Positions 1-11,870 of a stretch of DNA of 64,000 bases are shown here, one piece after another. Source of the DNA: Solen grandis (taxonomy: Eukaryota; Mollusca; Bivalvia; Adapedonta; Solenidae); the NCBI GenBank assembly GCA_021229015.1, contig CM037785.1:42636304-42700303 (forward strand), written 5' to 3'. The translations under genes were made by a program, and so were the position numbers. A model generated the notes under the pieces. It did no database searches, was not told the DNA's origin, and worked only from the letters and a program-made list of their open reading frames with translations. How positions within the stretch are numbered: the first letter of the stretch is position 1; each line of letters begins with the position of its first letter.

Positions 1-1725
1 CCGTGAAAGCAAATGCAGTAAGATATCCGTAAAGGTTTTCTGGCTCTAGTATAATTATACTAATTCATCGTAAATGCGACTCATTTACTCAAAAAACGTA
101 TCACAATTCACTATTCAACGCAGGCATTCATTCCTGCAAAAGAACAATCGGATCTTGCTCAACCAACCCAATGACCACTTACATTTCTTTCTGCAAAATT
201 ATAGATTTCCATGAATTAGCCCTTTTACGAAAAACATGAATTAGTCATGTTTGATAACGTAATCACTTGAAATTTTCTAGACTTTTGCGCATGTTAAGGT
301 ACGGCATTATTACTTATTTAAAGTTAATATATACAATCTTTTGATCTTTTTAATATATTTTGCTTACACATCAATGTTGTCATAAACAAGTTACACAACA
401 TAAATTCTTTAAGGCATGCTTAAGATTGGCATCAATACCCATTACGCTGGAGCGCGAATACGTATTGAATGATTTTTATATTTTATCGACGTCAAAATCA
501 AGTGACTAAAGAAAAATATCTTTTTTTGCAAGGACATATTCAGCTAACGTTCTATTAAAAGTAAAAAAGTATCTTCGAGAATGCGAACAGGTTTGTTTTC
601 ACATTTTCAAGTAGGCATTCCATCAAACATGAATAACTGCCATGTTTGATGACGTAATCACTTGAAATTTTCAAGACCTTATGAACGTACTAAGTTTCGA
701 CATTTTTGAAAAGTTTAAGTTCATTGGTCTTATTGGCAATTTTATATGATTTTTCAAAATGATTCTTGCTTAAGTATGCATGACGTCATAATCACGTGAC
801 AAAACAAACATTTCTTGCATTATGCATCACTTCAATTTTAACTCTATCAATTCTGAAGATATAATTATGATTTACTTTAAATTCATGATACCAGAGCGAA
901 AGGAATCTTTAAAAATATTTTTTTTTGTCTTTTTGATGACGTCATAACCACGTGACTAAAGAGATAATCATTCAGAAAATAGAATGTAAACTTCTATGCC
1001 GATATGCTGTCCAATCTTCATGTTTGTAACGCATCAGGGGGCTTTGTAACATTTAAATTTAATTTTTCCAAATTAAACTCGGTATTCCAAAATTAAGTAA
1101 AAGTATCAAGATAATCGGACCAATATTGAAGGCTCTAGAGCGCAAACAAACTTTTGAAGCTGACGTCAAATCTGACGTCATATGACGCCAATGAAAATTG
1201 AAAATGATTGAATGTATAAAAAGATACTTTTTATCGCGGCAGTTTCAATTTCATTAAAATTGACTCAAAATGTATGATGCCAGAGCGAGGGAAATCTTTA
1301 AAAAAAAATTTTTTTGTAGACCTCTGGGACAATAAGCTGTCCAAATTTCATGCTTCTACCTCATCAGTAGCCTTTGTAACATTAAATAATAGTTTTAGGA
1401 CCAAAGTTTGAAACTCGGTTTTGCCATAAATTCTTAAATTTTTCGAATTTAAAAATTTGAAAGACAAGGTGCTCATCTACATCATAACATACATCTTCTG
1501 TAAAAATATCAAGATAAAATATCAAAAAATAAAGACTCTAGAGCGCGAACAAACTTTTGAAGCTGACGTCAAATCTGACGTCAAATGACGTCATTGAAAA
1601 TTGAAAATTATTGAATTTAAAAATTTATACTCTTTTGTCGAGGCATTTTAATTTTCATGTTGCTTGGACACTGACAACTTACCGAAATTAACTCTTAGAT
1701 TTGGTTGGAAAAAAAGGAATAATAA
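1..1725. repeat. Divergent TGACGTCA satellite cluster
   Basis: Diverged tandem repeats. The block around CTCTAGAGCG / AACTTTTGAAGCTGACGTCA recurs at about 1135 and 1533, a period near 400 bp, each followed by paired GACGTC palindromes and an AT-rich stretch. Looser copies of the same architecture (GATGACGTAATCACTTGAAATTTTC) lie at about 255 and 650. No coding potential is seen. It is related to the better preserved arrays at 16-20 kb and 26-34 kb but is a distinct, older subfamily. Confidence 0.75.
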
Positions 1726-1775
1726 TAATAAGAACTAGATTTCATTCGTTGATACGAATGATAGGACTTTCTGCT
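1709..1775 (+). mobile_element. Satellite-cluster terminal module (copy 1)
   Basis: An AATAATAATAATAA tract, then ACTAGATTTCATTCG, the near-palindrome CATTCGTTGATACGAATG, and GATAGGACTTTCTGC. The same ordered module closes clusters at about 18.7, 29.8 and 31.75 kb and also occurs at 25.65 kb. It looks like the fixed end of a repeated mobile unit. Confidence 0.65.
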
Positions 1776-2215
1776 AACTTGAAAAATAAAAGATTAATAC
1801 CGTTAGAAAGAATATATATTACATTCCCTACCTTTTACTTTTTTTCCGTATGGACTTCTCATGCATGAACTTTTTGAAATAAGCCATATTCCAAAAATAA
1901 ATAAATCTTTATTTTGATATCGCTTTCTTATAACTTGACCAATTTTACTATTCTAGGTACCAAAATAAATGGCCTGAAATTCCATTGTAGCATATTTGGG
2001 TCTAGTTTTATAGGTATTTAAAATATAAACAATTAAACTTAAACCTCTTAATTCTACATATAACAATTCTTTTTTTATTTTCGTGTACAGTCGCGGGAAT
2101 GAAATAGTAAATGCTACCATGCAATAGAATCGTCGACGTGTGTAGCCTCGTGTGTAAAATTCAAATAACGCTTGTACATACGATCGAGACGACTGTTTTA
2201 CACAAAGTTACTAAA
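1776..2215 (+). repeat. Paralogue of the 25690-26220 flank
   Basis: It matches 25690-26220 over most of its length: the TACCGTTAGAAAGAATATATATTA block, TTCTAGGTACCAAAATAAAT, ATTGTAGCATATTTGGGTC and the CGTCGACG(T/C)GTGTAGCCTCGTG block are shared in order. The SINE present at about 25747-25946 has no counterpart here; different sequence occupies 1830-1950. A third, noisy copy is at about 9020-9560. Confidence 0.7.
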
Positions 2216-2900
2216 TTTTGCGCTTTTAGCTAATGCCTAGGTCACACATTCAGGATTTTTACTGCCATCCTTGTTAGGAACATTCCCGATTAAAATGTGT
2301 CAAAAGTCTGATCAAGATCCTGTGATTCGTGGCTGGAAATTCAAACTTTTATTAAAATTTTTTATTTAATCACGACAACAATCAGATATTGTTCAGGAGG
2401 CGTCCCGATCCAGCCGTTTCCAGAAGAATTCGTCCCGATTATCCCGTTCTCAATCCGATTCTGATCCGATACAGCAGAATCTGTCACGACATAGTCACGA
2501 TTGTAATCCGACTAGACAAAATCGGCTGAGTTTCCCGAATGTTACGGGACGCACCTAACTGTCAGGAGTGCTTGGCCGACCTCTCCGGACCATTCCCGAT
2601 CCGTAGGACTCTGTTACGAACATATACGACTGCGTTCAGACAATGATAGGACATTGAGGATAGTAATCCGACCTTTTCGCTTTTCGTGTCGTAGCGCTGT
2701 CTGATCTCAAACGGGAGCCATAATCGGCACTGTGTGAACGCCGCATTACAGACAAATTAGCTTGCAGCGTCTTGAACGGATGACATGTGTTGATCATTTT
2801 GTTTTAAACGTCTACACTTATACACGCTCATGGTATCTCAAGCTGGCAATTAAATTACATGGTACTATAACATATATGTTCTCATAGGTTATCATTTATC
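2216..2900. other. CCGAT-rich unassigned stretch
   Basis: Non-coding and less AT-rich than its surroundings. It carries many short CCCGAT / ATCCGA words between about 2270 and 2760. No long ORF, no clear inverted ends and no match to the satellite. Function unknown. Confidence 0.4.
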
Positions 2901-4536
2901 GTAAATTTGGAATATAGCTTGAAAATATGGAATACGCAGAAAATATAAGGTTTCTAGAGTGTAACCTATACATTCTTTTAAAATTTTAGACGAATTCATC
3001 AATTCATAATGTCTGCAGAGTGCTTACATATGAAAACATATTATAATCCCATTACGTCAAATGACGTCTAGCCTATGGAAATCTAAAGAAAACGTTTTGA
3101 ATTACAACAGGTGTGAATTTCAGCTTTTACCTCGAATAGGGTCTCTGAAATACTAAACTTAATTTCGAGGTCATATTTTCGAAACTTGGTTTCACCACAG
3201 AACCTTGGTCTTTTCAATATTTTGAAAACGAAAGTAAGGATGCACAACAAAATCCTTGCTTTTTCAAATTTGGTAAAACGGAGACGGGTTGGCACATCTA
3301 AAGCGTAACATACACATTATGTGAAATTTTGATGACAATCCATCCTAAAATAATGGCTGTAGACCGCGTACAAACTTGTGTAGACAACGTCAAGTTTGAT
3401 GTCATATGATGTCACAGACATAAGAAAATCAATAAAATGAAATCTTCATTACCTTAAATATATGCAGAAAATTTGTCATGCCCCTGGGACCTTAGCAATA
3501 TATAGAAATTAACGCGTAGTTATCAGAAATTATTTTTGACCTTATGACGTCAAATGACGTTCGCCCTAACAGAATAGAAGGAAGTCATACAGACTAATAT
3601 TCAGTCCAAATATCAGCATTTTAAGTCATCTAGAAGCGATTTTATACGTTTTTGACGTCAATGGTTCGAATCTTGGATTCGCCATAGAACCATTGCTTTT
3701 TTGAATTTGGAAAATGGACACCAGGATACACAACTAGAGCATTACATATGCCTTCTGTGAAATTGTAGTGAAAATCGGTCCAGAAATAATGGCTGTATAC
3801 TGCATAATACCTTTTGAACCTGACGTCAAATCAGACGTTATATGACGTCATATTAATATGAAATACCTTGCATTCAAACTCACATGGATTAATGTATATG
3901 CCATTAAATTTTAATGGTCCTGAGAACTTTACAACATAATTAAATTAACGCGTAGATATCTTTTTGACCTTATGACTCATATGACGTCAATTTTAAACTT
4001 ATAATCTGTCCAAATATAAGCTTTCTAGCTCATCTGGAAGCGATTTTATACGCATTTGAAATTTGATGTCAAAAGTTCGAATCTTGGATTCGCCATAAAA
4101 ATCTTTGCCTTTGCGAATTTGGAAAAACGGTTACCGGGATGCACAACTAGAGTGTAACATACACATTATGTAAAAGTTTGATGATAATTGATTCATAAAT
4201 AATGGCTGTTGGCCGCGTACAAACATTTTAAGACGACGTCAAGTTTGACGTCAAGTCACGTCATAAGCAAATGAAAATCATTGAAATGCAAAATGTTCTA
4301 TCTGAAGCATAAGCTATTGGATTTTCAAGGTGCTCGGACGTTTTCAACATATAGAATTTAACACGTAAAAATTAGAAATTTCTTTTCACCTTATGATGTC
4401 ATATGACGTCATATGAAGTTCATTCTCTCGATATCTAAAGAAATCTTAGAGACTTATATCCTATTCAAATATTAGCTTTCTAGCTCATCTGGAAGCGATT
4501 TTATACGCATTTGCAATTTAACGTCAATGGTTCGAA
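2900..4536. repeat. TGACGTCA satellite, subfamily 1 (cut by gap)
   Basis: Tandem units of about 410-460 bp. Landmarks are TTCGAATCTTGGATTCGCCAT at about 3665 and 4076 (and a copy truncated by the gap at 4529), ATAATGGCTGTAGACCGCG, and TGACGTCAAATCAGACGTTA followed by TATGACGTCA. TAGCTCATCTGG sits 36-45 bp upstream of (G)GTTCGAATC in the copies at 4026 and 4481. The array runs directly into the N gap. Confidence 0.85.
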
Positions 4537-4636
4537 NNNNNNNNNNNNNNNNNNNNNNNNNNNNNNNNNNNNNNNNNNNNNNNNNNNNNNNNNNNNNNNN
4601 NNNNNNNNNNNNNNNNNNNNNNNNNNNNNNNNNNNN
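4537..4636. other. Assembly gap (100 N)
   Basis: Exactly 100 N, the usual placeholder for a gap of unknown size. The left side is clean satellite sequence; the right side is noisy sequence. Confidence 0.99.
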
Positions 4637-4921
4637 AACGCCCCACAAAAAATATTAAAACGTTTTGAATATTTTTGACAAAAAAAAAAAAAACAAAAAA
4701 AAAAAAAATTACACCATTATTCATTCATTGATTTGTAACCACTTCACCTCTTTTTTGAAAATCGTAATTCATTTTCATTTTTTATGATTCTTTCTTTTCT
4801 TGTTTTATATTTGTAGCATCGGTTTTTTTATTTAAGAAAATAAAATAATCGTGTAAATGCAATATTGAAATCTCAAAAACAAAGCGATCCCGATTAAGTA
4901 AAAGTCATTTAAAAACATTTC

Positions 4922-6036
4922 CTGTGTACGATCCCCGGTCCCGATCGTAATACTCCTGCTTGAGATCCACATGTTCCGGAAGGTGGAGAGGGAGGCCAGG
5001 TGATCCCCCGATCCACACGAATACTTCCGCTCTGGTGGAGCGATTCCCTTTCCCCTTCATATTTGCTGGGTACCAGTCTACCCAAAATCCTTCTTCATGC
5101 GGTCTGCGAGACCGGGAAACATGGTAGAACCCCCTGAGAGCACTGTTTTTCCCGAACAAGTCCTTTCAAATGTCAATTCAGACTTTATTACTGCGTTTTA
5201 TAACAACTCGTGTATTCCAAGTTCTCCATCCCGATAAACGACGGTTGAAAAGTGCTTCAACCGCTCGGAAGCGCTCGTTTCCGATTGTAATTACTTCCCC
5301 GTCAGGCAATTCGTAAGCCTTCTCAAGCGCCGATGACTTGGCGCTTTTTCCCATCTCCTGCTCAAAATCCAGCGCAGCGTAGCACAGCTTCTCCTTGACA
5401 TCTCGCACAATTTCCAATTCTGAAGAACTGTTAAAATTATAACCTCCTCCGTCAGAATCTTTCTCAAGTAAGCCGTGAGATCCCTGCCCGCCAAATCGAT
5501 CCGCCGACAGCGTGGGGGGGGGAGTATCCTCATATATGGGAACCACGTGAGTTTACCCCATCTCCCGAGTCAAACCCCGATCCCGTATCCGTCCTGATGC
5601 ATACAGAGACAAGACCGCCTTTGCTGACGTAGAACGCCGGCGCGTTGAAGGTCTCGAACATAATTTGCGTCATCTTTTCCCTATTGGCTTTCGGATTAAG
5701 GGGCGCCTCTGTCAAAAGCATAGGGTGTTCTTCAGGGGCCCCACGCAGCTCGTTGTAAACGTGTGGTTTCCAGATCTTCTCCATATCATCCCAATGGTCA
5801 CGATTTCCATGTTCAACGGGGTACCTCAGCGAGAGGATGCCGCGTTTGCTTTGGGCCTCGTCACCGATAAACGTGTCTTTATGTCCCATGCCTGCCATGA
5901 CTGCCTTGTTCCTTGGTCTGCGACGAGGGCGGGAAAAAACGGACCTTGGGGCGTCGTCGCCGGCAAACCCCGCCTTTTCACATTCCGGAACCCTTGTCCA
6001 GAACAAAGGCGGGCGATTTCGTTATGCTGATGTCAT
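4922..6036 (-). pseudogene. Frame-broken second copy of actin
   Basis: This is the same gene as the intact actin at 21344-22477, in the same order and strand, but broken by many small indels so that the frame changes repeatedly. Recognisable pieces include [12 protein letters not shown], the D-loop region, [40 protein letters not shown] and VIKRSN-type remnants. The surrounding non-coding DNA is damaged at the same rate and in the same way (homopolymer and single-base indels). The breaks are therefore best explained as sequencing error in an unpolished contig end. A genuine decayed tandem duplicate remains possible. Confidence refers to it being an actin copy. Confidence 0.85.
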
Positions 6037-6037
6037 C

Positions 6038-9000
6038 TTGTCTTTGCAAGTTTACTGTAAAAATACACTACACCATTGTTGCTTTCATTAACTATTAATA
6101 CAATGTATGTCGTATCAAAATGGAAAAAGCATTGATAAAATGAATGTAAGTAAATTACAATTTTGTGATATTTATAACTTATCATGGACAAATCAGTATA
6201 AATTTTTTCATAAAAATTGTAATCAAGATGTCAAAGCAATTTGTTTTCGACATTCTAACTTTTATGGCTTTAATGTGAAAATTTCAGTACATTAAAAGAT
6301 GCATTTCCTTTTGTTGTTGTAACTATAACGCGTTTTTAGTACGCATGGGAAAATGGTTCCGTTTACATCTTTTTTAAATTGTTTATCTCCCCCCTTTGAC
6401 ACAAAACCCGGATAAGATTTTTGCCATCAATTGTTAAATGTTCTCGATAATTTGGTGATTTATTGTGTTTAATAAGAATTGTTTTTTTATTAATATATTG
6501 CGTTTTTTGTATTTTTGCTAATTCATATGATGTGATACTAGCTCGTGAAAACAAAGAATACGGTGATTTTTTTTTTTCAGTCAAAAACCCTTCTCAATCT
6601 TTTTTTGCAATGTTATTTTTGTAACGTATCCTCTCTCTTACAAAGTACATTATTTAACATTTTAATATAGATAAATTAAAAAGCAAATTAGAAAACATGC
6701 AAAATTGAAAAAAAATATTCATTATTGAAAACAAATTAAAAGTAATTTTTAAAAAAAATCCTTTAAAAGTTACACGATTTCCCCTCTATTCTCAGTACTC
6801 TCAGAATGGCTTCGTTTTCAAAAGTTAATTATGTGAGTGCATTTCCCATTTTTGGTATCATAGTTCTCATCGTATAATTCATGGAAACTTCCCGATTGGT
6901 TATAAAGAAGTCACAGCCTTAATATCTCTGACTGTAGTTGACGATCAAGTTAAGGGTGTATATGTAAAAAGGGTTTGGCCCTTTGAAAAATGTCTTAACG
7001 TTTCCCTCATAGGGGAAAACCCATAAAAAGACCTATGCGAACAGCTAAAACCGGTTTTATGCTGTTCGTGTCCTCGTGGTTGGAAAGAGGTTTTTTGTAA
7101 TTAAATTTGGTAATATTAAACTGGGTTTTTTGCAGTCAAGTTTATTGGTACCTATTGAGTGCGTAAAAAAGGTCTATAGAGGGAAAGGGTTAAAAAATTA
7201 TCATTGTGAGTACGGTTCCCTAAATATGGGGGGATAAATGGGTTATGAATGTACATAAAATCTGCCCCAAAATTGACCTTTATCGATATCTTGTCGCTGT
7301 GCAGATGCCTGCTTTTATTTTTGTAAGTTAGCACTCCCAAACTGTGCTATTTTTAGTTTTTTTATCGGGGGTTGTAATATCAAAAAATAAAAAAAAAAAA
7401 AAACGTGCGGGAACCTTAAAAGGGCCTCAGTTATTAGCTCTAAAATACCCAAAATTTGGTAATGGTTGAGATTAATATCGGATAGATAATAATTTTAAAG
7501 AAAAAACATTTTCAAGTGATATTTTTTATTTTACAAGAAAGTGATGAGAGTAAATTATAAGATGCCTAAAATTCACAAGATTTGTAAGATTCGTTGTTAT
7601 GGGTAAGGTTTTTGGGTTTTTTTTTTGGTTTTTTGGTTTGGAGGGGGGGGGGTGGGGGTTTGGTTTTTTTGGGGGTTGGGGGGTAGGGGTAAGGGTCTTA
7701 CTGGCCCGAAGGGACTCGAACCCCCTGCGGTAAGAAATACGGAAAAGGGATAAAAAAAAATTTTTTCAGTTAAACGACCAACCTTTTTTCTGTATGCCCC
7801 AAACTTTTTTTTTTTTTTTTAGCTTTGTTTCATGGTTATTTTTCTCCACCTTAAAGAAATAAAATAAAAAAAAGGAAAGAAAAAAAATGTGTTTAATACC
7901 TTTTTTTATTTTTTAGCCAAAACATTTTTGTTTGTCAAATGGAAATGGGCGGGATAGGACATAGTTCCCCTTTTGGAAAAGGGAAGGATGAAGTGTTCGT
8001 GTGTGTGTGTTTTGTGTGGTGTGTGTTTTTTTTGGGGTTAACGTCCCCCGCAGTATTTAGTGTAGGTTTTGACTACATAAAGCAAATTGTACTTCTTTTG
8101 TACATCACCCAGAGGGATGGATCAACCACAGTCGTCACATTCCCCCTGTACAGCATCTCCCGCCCCTGGAATACCTGTATGAAAAAGCGTCAAAAAAAGG
8201 GGAGTTTAAAAACTCTTTTTTCCCGCTGGGGATCAATCCACGACTTCCCGGTTGCGGTTCTGACGTTTTTATCTATTGGCCACGGGACCCTTTTTTGTGT
8301 GGGGCCCATTTAGTTTTTAAAAAAAACCCCTTTTTTCAATAAAAAAAATGATTGTTATAAATTAATAAAATTAAAAAGAGGAAAAAAGTTTTGACACCAA
8401 AGCATTTTTTTCGACATAAAACGTGGGCAACAACATTGCCCCCGGACAGACCCAAAACCCCGCTTCCTAACTGCAGGGTTTAAAAAACAAGCTTCCCGGG
8501 CTGGTTTCGGGTTTTAATTCCCCCAAAAAATACTTCCCAAATTTACTTACTTTTTTCAAAGGAAAGTTTAAAAGTTTTTTTGTAAGGGATATAATCTGTT
8601 CATGAATTTTTTAAAAAGAATATTTTTGAAAATTTAAAATTTTGTTTTAAAAAAAGGTTTGGTTAAGTTTGAGAAAAAGAGAGATGAAATTTTCCCCCAA
8701 AATATTCAACTATGCAACTTTTAAAATTTAAAACCCAAGTATTTTGGGGGGAAATTTGGCCAATATAGCTTTTAATAGTGTAACCTCTTCCCTTTTTAAG
8801 AGAAAAATTTAAAAACTTTAAATTTTCGAACTGCAATTTTTCTTTCATTTCGGTTCCCCAAATTTAAAGGGATGAAACCCAAACTTGTCTAGTTTTAAAA
8901 AATTTAATGTTTGCAGTCGAAAAAATTTTTCCCCCGTGAATTTTTTTAAAGCTGTAAATTTTTAAAACCCATGGATGTCTCACTCAATTTCAGGGGAAAA

Positions 9001-9560
9001 ACAAATGATTAAAAATTAAAATAGATTTCTTTTTTTGTTTTTAATGATAGGACTTCTGCAACATTTTAAAAAAGAAAAGATCATACCTTTTAAAGAATAT
9101 ATTTATTTCCCACCTAGGGGGTTTCCGTCGCTGTGTTTTTTTTTTCAACATATGGGCGCCCAGCTAATTACGAGGGGGGAAAACCCCCCAACCAGGATAC
9201 GGGGGATAAACCCCCGCCCCCCGCAAGTTTAGTGGGAAGGGTTCCCCACAAAAAAAATCCGAAAACCCCCCCCGGTTTTGAACCCACAGCGGGGGGGGGC
9301 TGAGAGATTCCAAATTTAGTATTCTAGGTTCCCCAAAAAAAAATTTCCTAAAATCCCCCAATTAAATTTTTGCATTTTTGGGTCCCATTTTTTTTTTGGT
9401 TTTTAAAATTAAAATTAAATTAAAACCTTTTTAAATTTGCATATCAAAAATTTTTTTTTTTTTTTTCGGTCAGTGCGGGGAAAAAAACCCCAAAAGAAAA
9501 AAAAAATAGAATTGTCGAGCGTGTACCCCCGTGATTTTAAAATTTTAATTTTGTTGAAAA
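6038..9560. repeat. Noisy copy of the actin 5' flank (22.5-26.2 kb)
   Basis: Collinear with 22480-26220: the start-proximal intron region, the TTAA MITE (about 6990-7190), the antisense tRNA-like block at about 7690, a GT run at about 8000, the SINE at about 8030-8312, and the terminal flank at about 9010-9560. Homopolymers are inflated. There is no independent coding content. Confidence 0.8.
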
Positions 9561-9639
9561 CATGGGCGCTGTATTCGTTTTGTTTGTTTTATTAAAAGAG
9601 AAAATTTTAAAAATTTAAAAGCCCCCGGGAATCTTATTC

Positions 9640-11870
9640 AGCACAGAAAATTCGGTCTTCGGAATTTGGGTTAGTTGACGGATATGCACACCCTTTGTTG
9701 GAAGAGTACCTCTGTGAAAATTTGAAGAAAATCGACCATAAATGGCGTTTTAGAGTGTGAACACCATTTTTCACTATTTTTATGTTTTACGTCACATGGG
9801 CGTCATAGGTCCTGATGATGCTTTTGTTCAAAAGGATACGTTATGTCATAACTGTGAAATTTTCATTATTTTGAAAACTGGCTCATGTCGATTTATTGCT
9901 TTAAATAAATTTAAGAAGTTTTGCTTATGACGTTTTTATGACGTCAGGAATCAAAATTATGTAGAAATTCTGCAGAAAGCAAACTGTGTAAGTTTCAACT
10001 TCTACTATCCTGAAGCTTTTAATCCTAAAATGAAATTTTCGGTCCTATGTTCGAATTTATTTCAGCCCCAGAAACTTCGGCTTTCGGAAATTCGGTTAGC
10101 GAAAGGATTATGCACACCTTGTTTCAAGATGTACCATTGTGAAATTTGAAGAAAAAATCGACCATAAATGGCGGCGTAGAGCTTGAACAACATTTTTCCT
10201 TTTTTAGCTCTGTCCTTATGACGACATAGGGTGAAGATGCTTTTGTTTAATAAGCGCAAACTTTACTGTAATAAATTGAAATTTTCATTATTATGAACAA
10301 TGATCATGTCGAAATCATTGCCTAAAATTAAAAATTTAAGAAGTATGCTTATGACGTCACATGACGTCATATGATGTCAGAATCAAATATATGTAGAAAT
10401 TCTTGCAGAACTGAAACCTTGTAAGTTTCAACTTTCATCTCATCTGAAGCTCTTTAATCCATAAAATGAATTTTCGGTCTATGTTCGAATCTTATTTCAC
10501 CACAGAACTTCGGTCTTTCGGAATTCGGTTAGCTAACGGATATGCAACACCTTAGTTCAAGTGTACCATCTGTGAAAATTTGAAGAAATCCGACCATAAA
10601 TGGGCTGTAGAGCGTGAACACCATTTTTCATACTTTTAGTGCATTGAAAAAAAATGTTTTTCTATCCCCATCATCTGCCTACCGGAGAAAATGTCGAAGA
10701 CAGAAAAAAACTTTTTTTTCTCTTTCTTTGTTTGGCTGAAAAAAGTTTTCTATTTAAAAGATAAAATCATGTACATGAATTTTTAAAAATTTAATGACGG
10801 TGTAGAGAGCAAACCCCCATTTTTCAATTTTTTTAGCTGTGACGTCTGGACGTCATAGGCGCTGAAAGCATTAAAAAACAAAATTTCCTCACGTGAAAAT
10901 AACCCTTAAAAATTTCATGGTCCTGGGGGGGGGGGGGACATTGCAACTATTAAAATAAGGTTTAGTTTGGGAAGAAGAAAAGAATAATAAAAATAAAAAA
11001 AAAAGGTACGTGACGTCATATGACATTTTTTTCACATAATTGTTAGAACCCAGAGCCCACTAAATGACAAAATTTTAACTTTCTATCTCAATAGGTAGTT
11101 TTTATAAGCATTTAAAAAATTTAGTCCCTTTGGTTTGAAATTTTGGATCCCCCATAGAGCTTGGACTTTTTGAAATTTTTAAAACGGACACCGGTTACCA
11201 ATAAGAAACGAATATAACATTTTGGGGGGGGGGGGGGGAAAAATTTATAAAAATCGGCCATTAATAATGGCTTGGACCCTGTACAAATTTCGTAGTCAAT
11301 TTAAATGTGACATATATGACGTCATAGGCTTCTGAAAATATTGAAATGAAATTTCAGCGCTGAATCTTTGTCATTAAATTTTCATTGCCCCTTTGACAAT
11401 TTTCAACATATGAAATCTCTTATTAATATTTGAAATAATTATATATAAGACGTCAGGCGTCATGTGCGTTTTTTTTCAAAATGTTTTTACTCCCCGAGCC
11501 ATTATCTGATAAATTTCACTTTTCTATCTCAAATAAAACCCATTTTATACATTTAAAAAATTTTCGAGCTTGGTTCGAATCTTGGATTTGCTATAGAACC
11601 CTGGATTTTCGAATTTTGAAAAAACGGGCCCCGAGGCACAACTAGAACTTATAACACATTCTGTGAAAATTTTATGAAAAAACGGTTAAAAACAAGGGTG
11701 TAGACCCCCGTTCAAATTTTGTTGATATTTTAAATGTGAGTATATGACTTTATAGGGGATAGAAAATCATAGAAATCAAAAATTTTAGCCCTTTTAAGCA
11801 TGTGTCATTAAAATTTTATTGCCTTCGACAATTTCAAATATAGAAAAATTAAATTTTTTTAATAAACCAA
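9640..11870. repeat. Noisy copies of satellite subfamilies 2 and 1
   Basis: Collinear with about 26860-29115. Subfamily 2 units (CAGAAACTTCGG, ACCATAAATGGCG) are followed by the AGTGCATTGAAAAAA spacer at about 10637, then by subfamily 1 units carrying TTGGATTTGCTATAGAACC at about 11580. After about 11870 the match breaks up in noise. Confidence 0.75.

Noticed and set aside
5665..6030. Plus-strand ORFs opposite actin (also 21359-21755 and 22109-22502)
   Set aside because: They are antisense shadows of the actin coding sequence and have no protein family features of their own.
4922..6036. Actin copy as a processed pseudogene
   Set aside because: The flanking introns, MITE, SINE and satellites are copied with it, so it is not retroposed; the damage extends equally into non-coding DNA.
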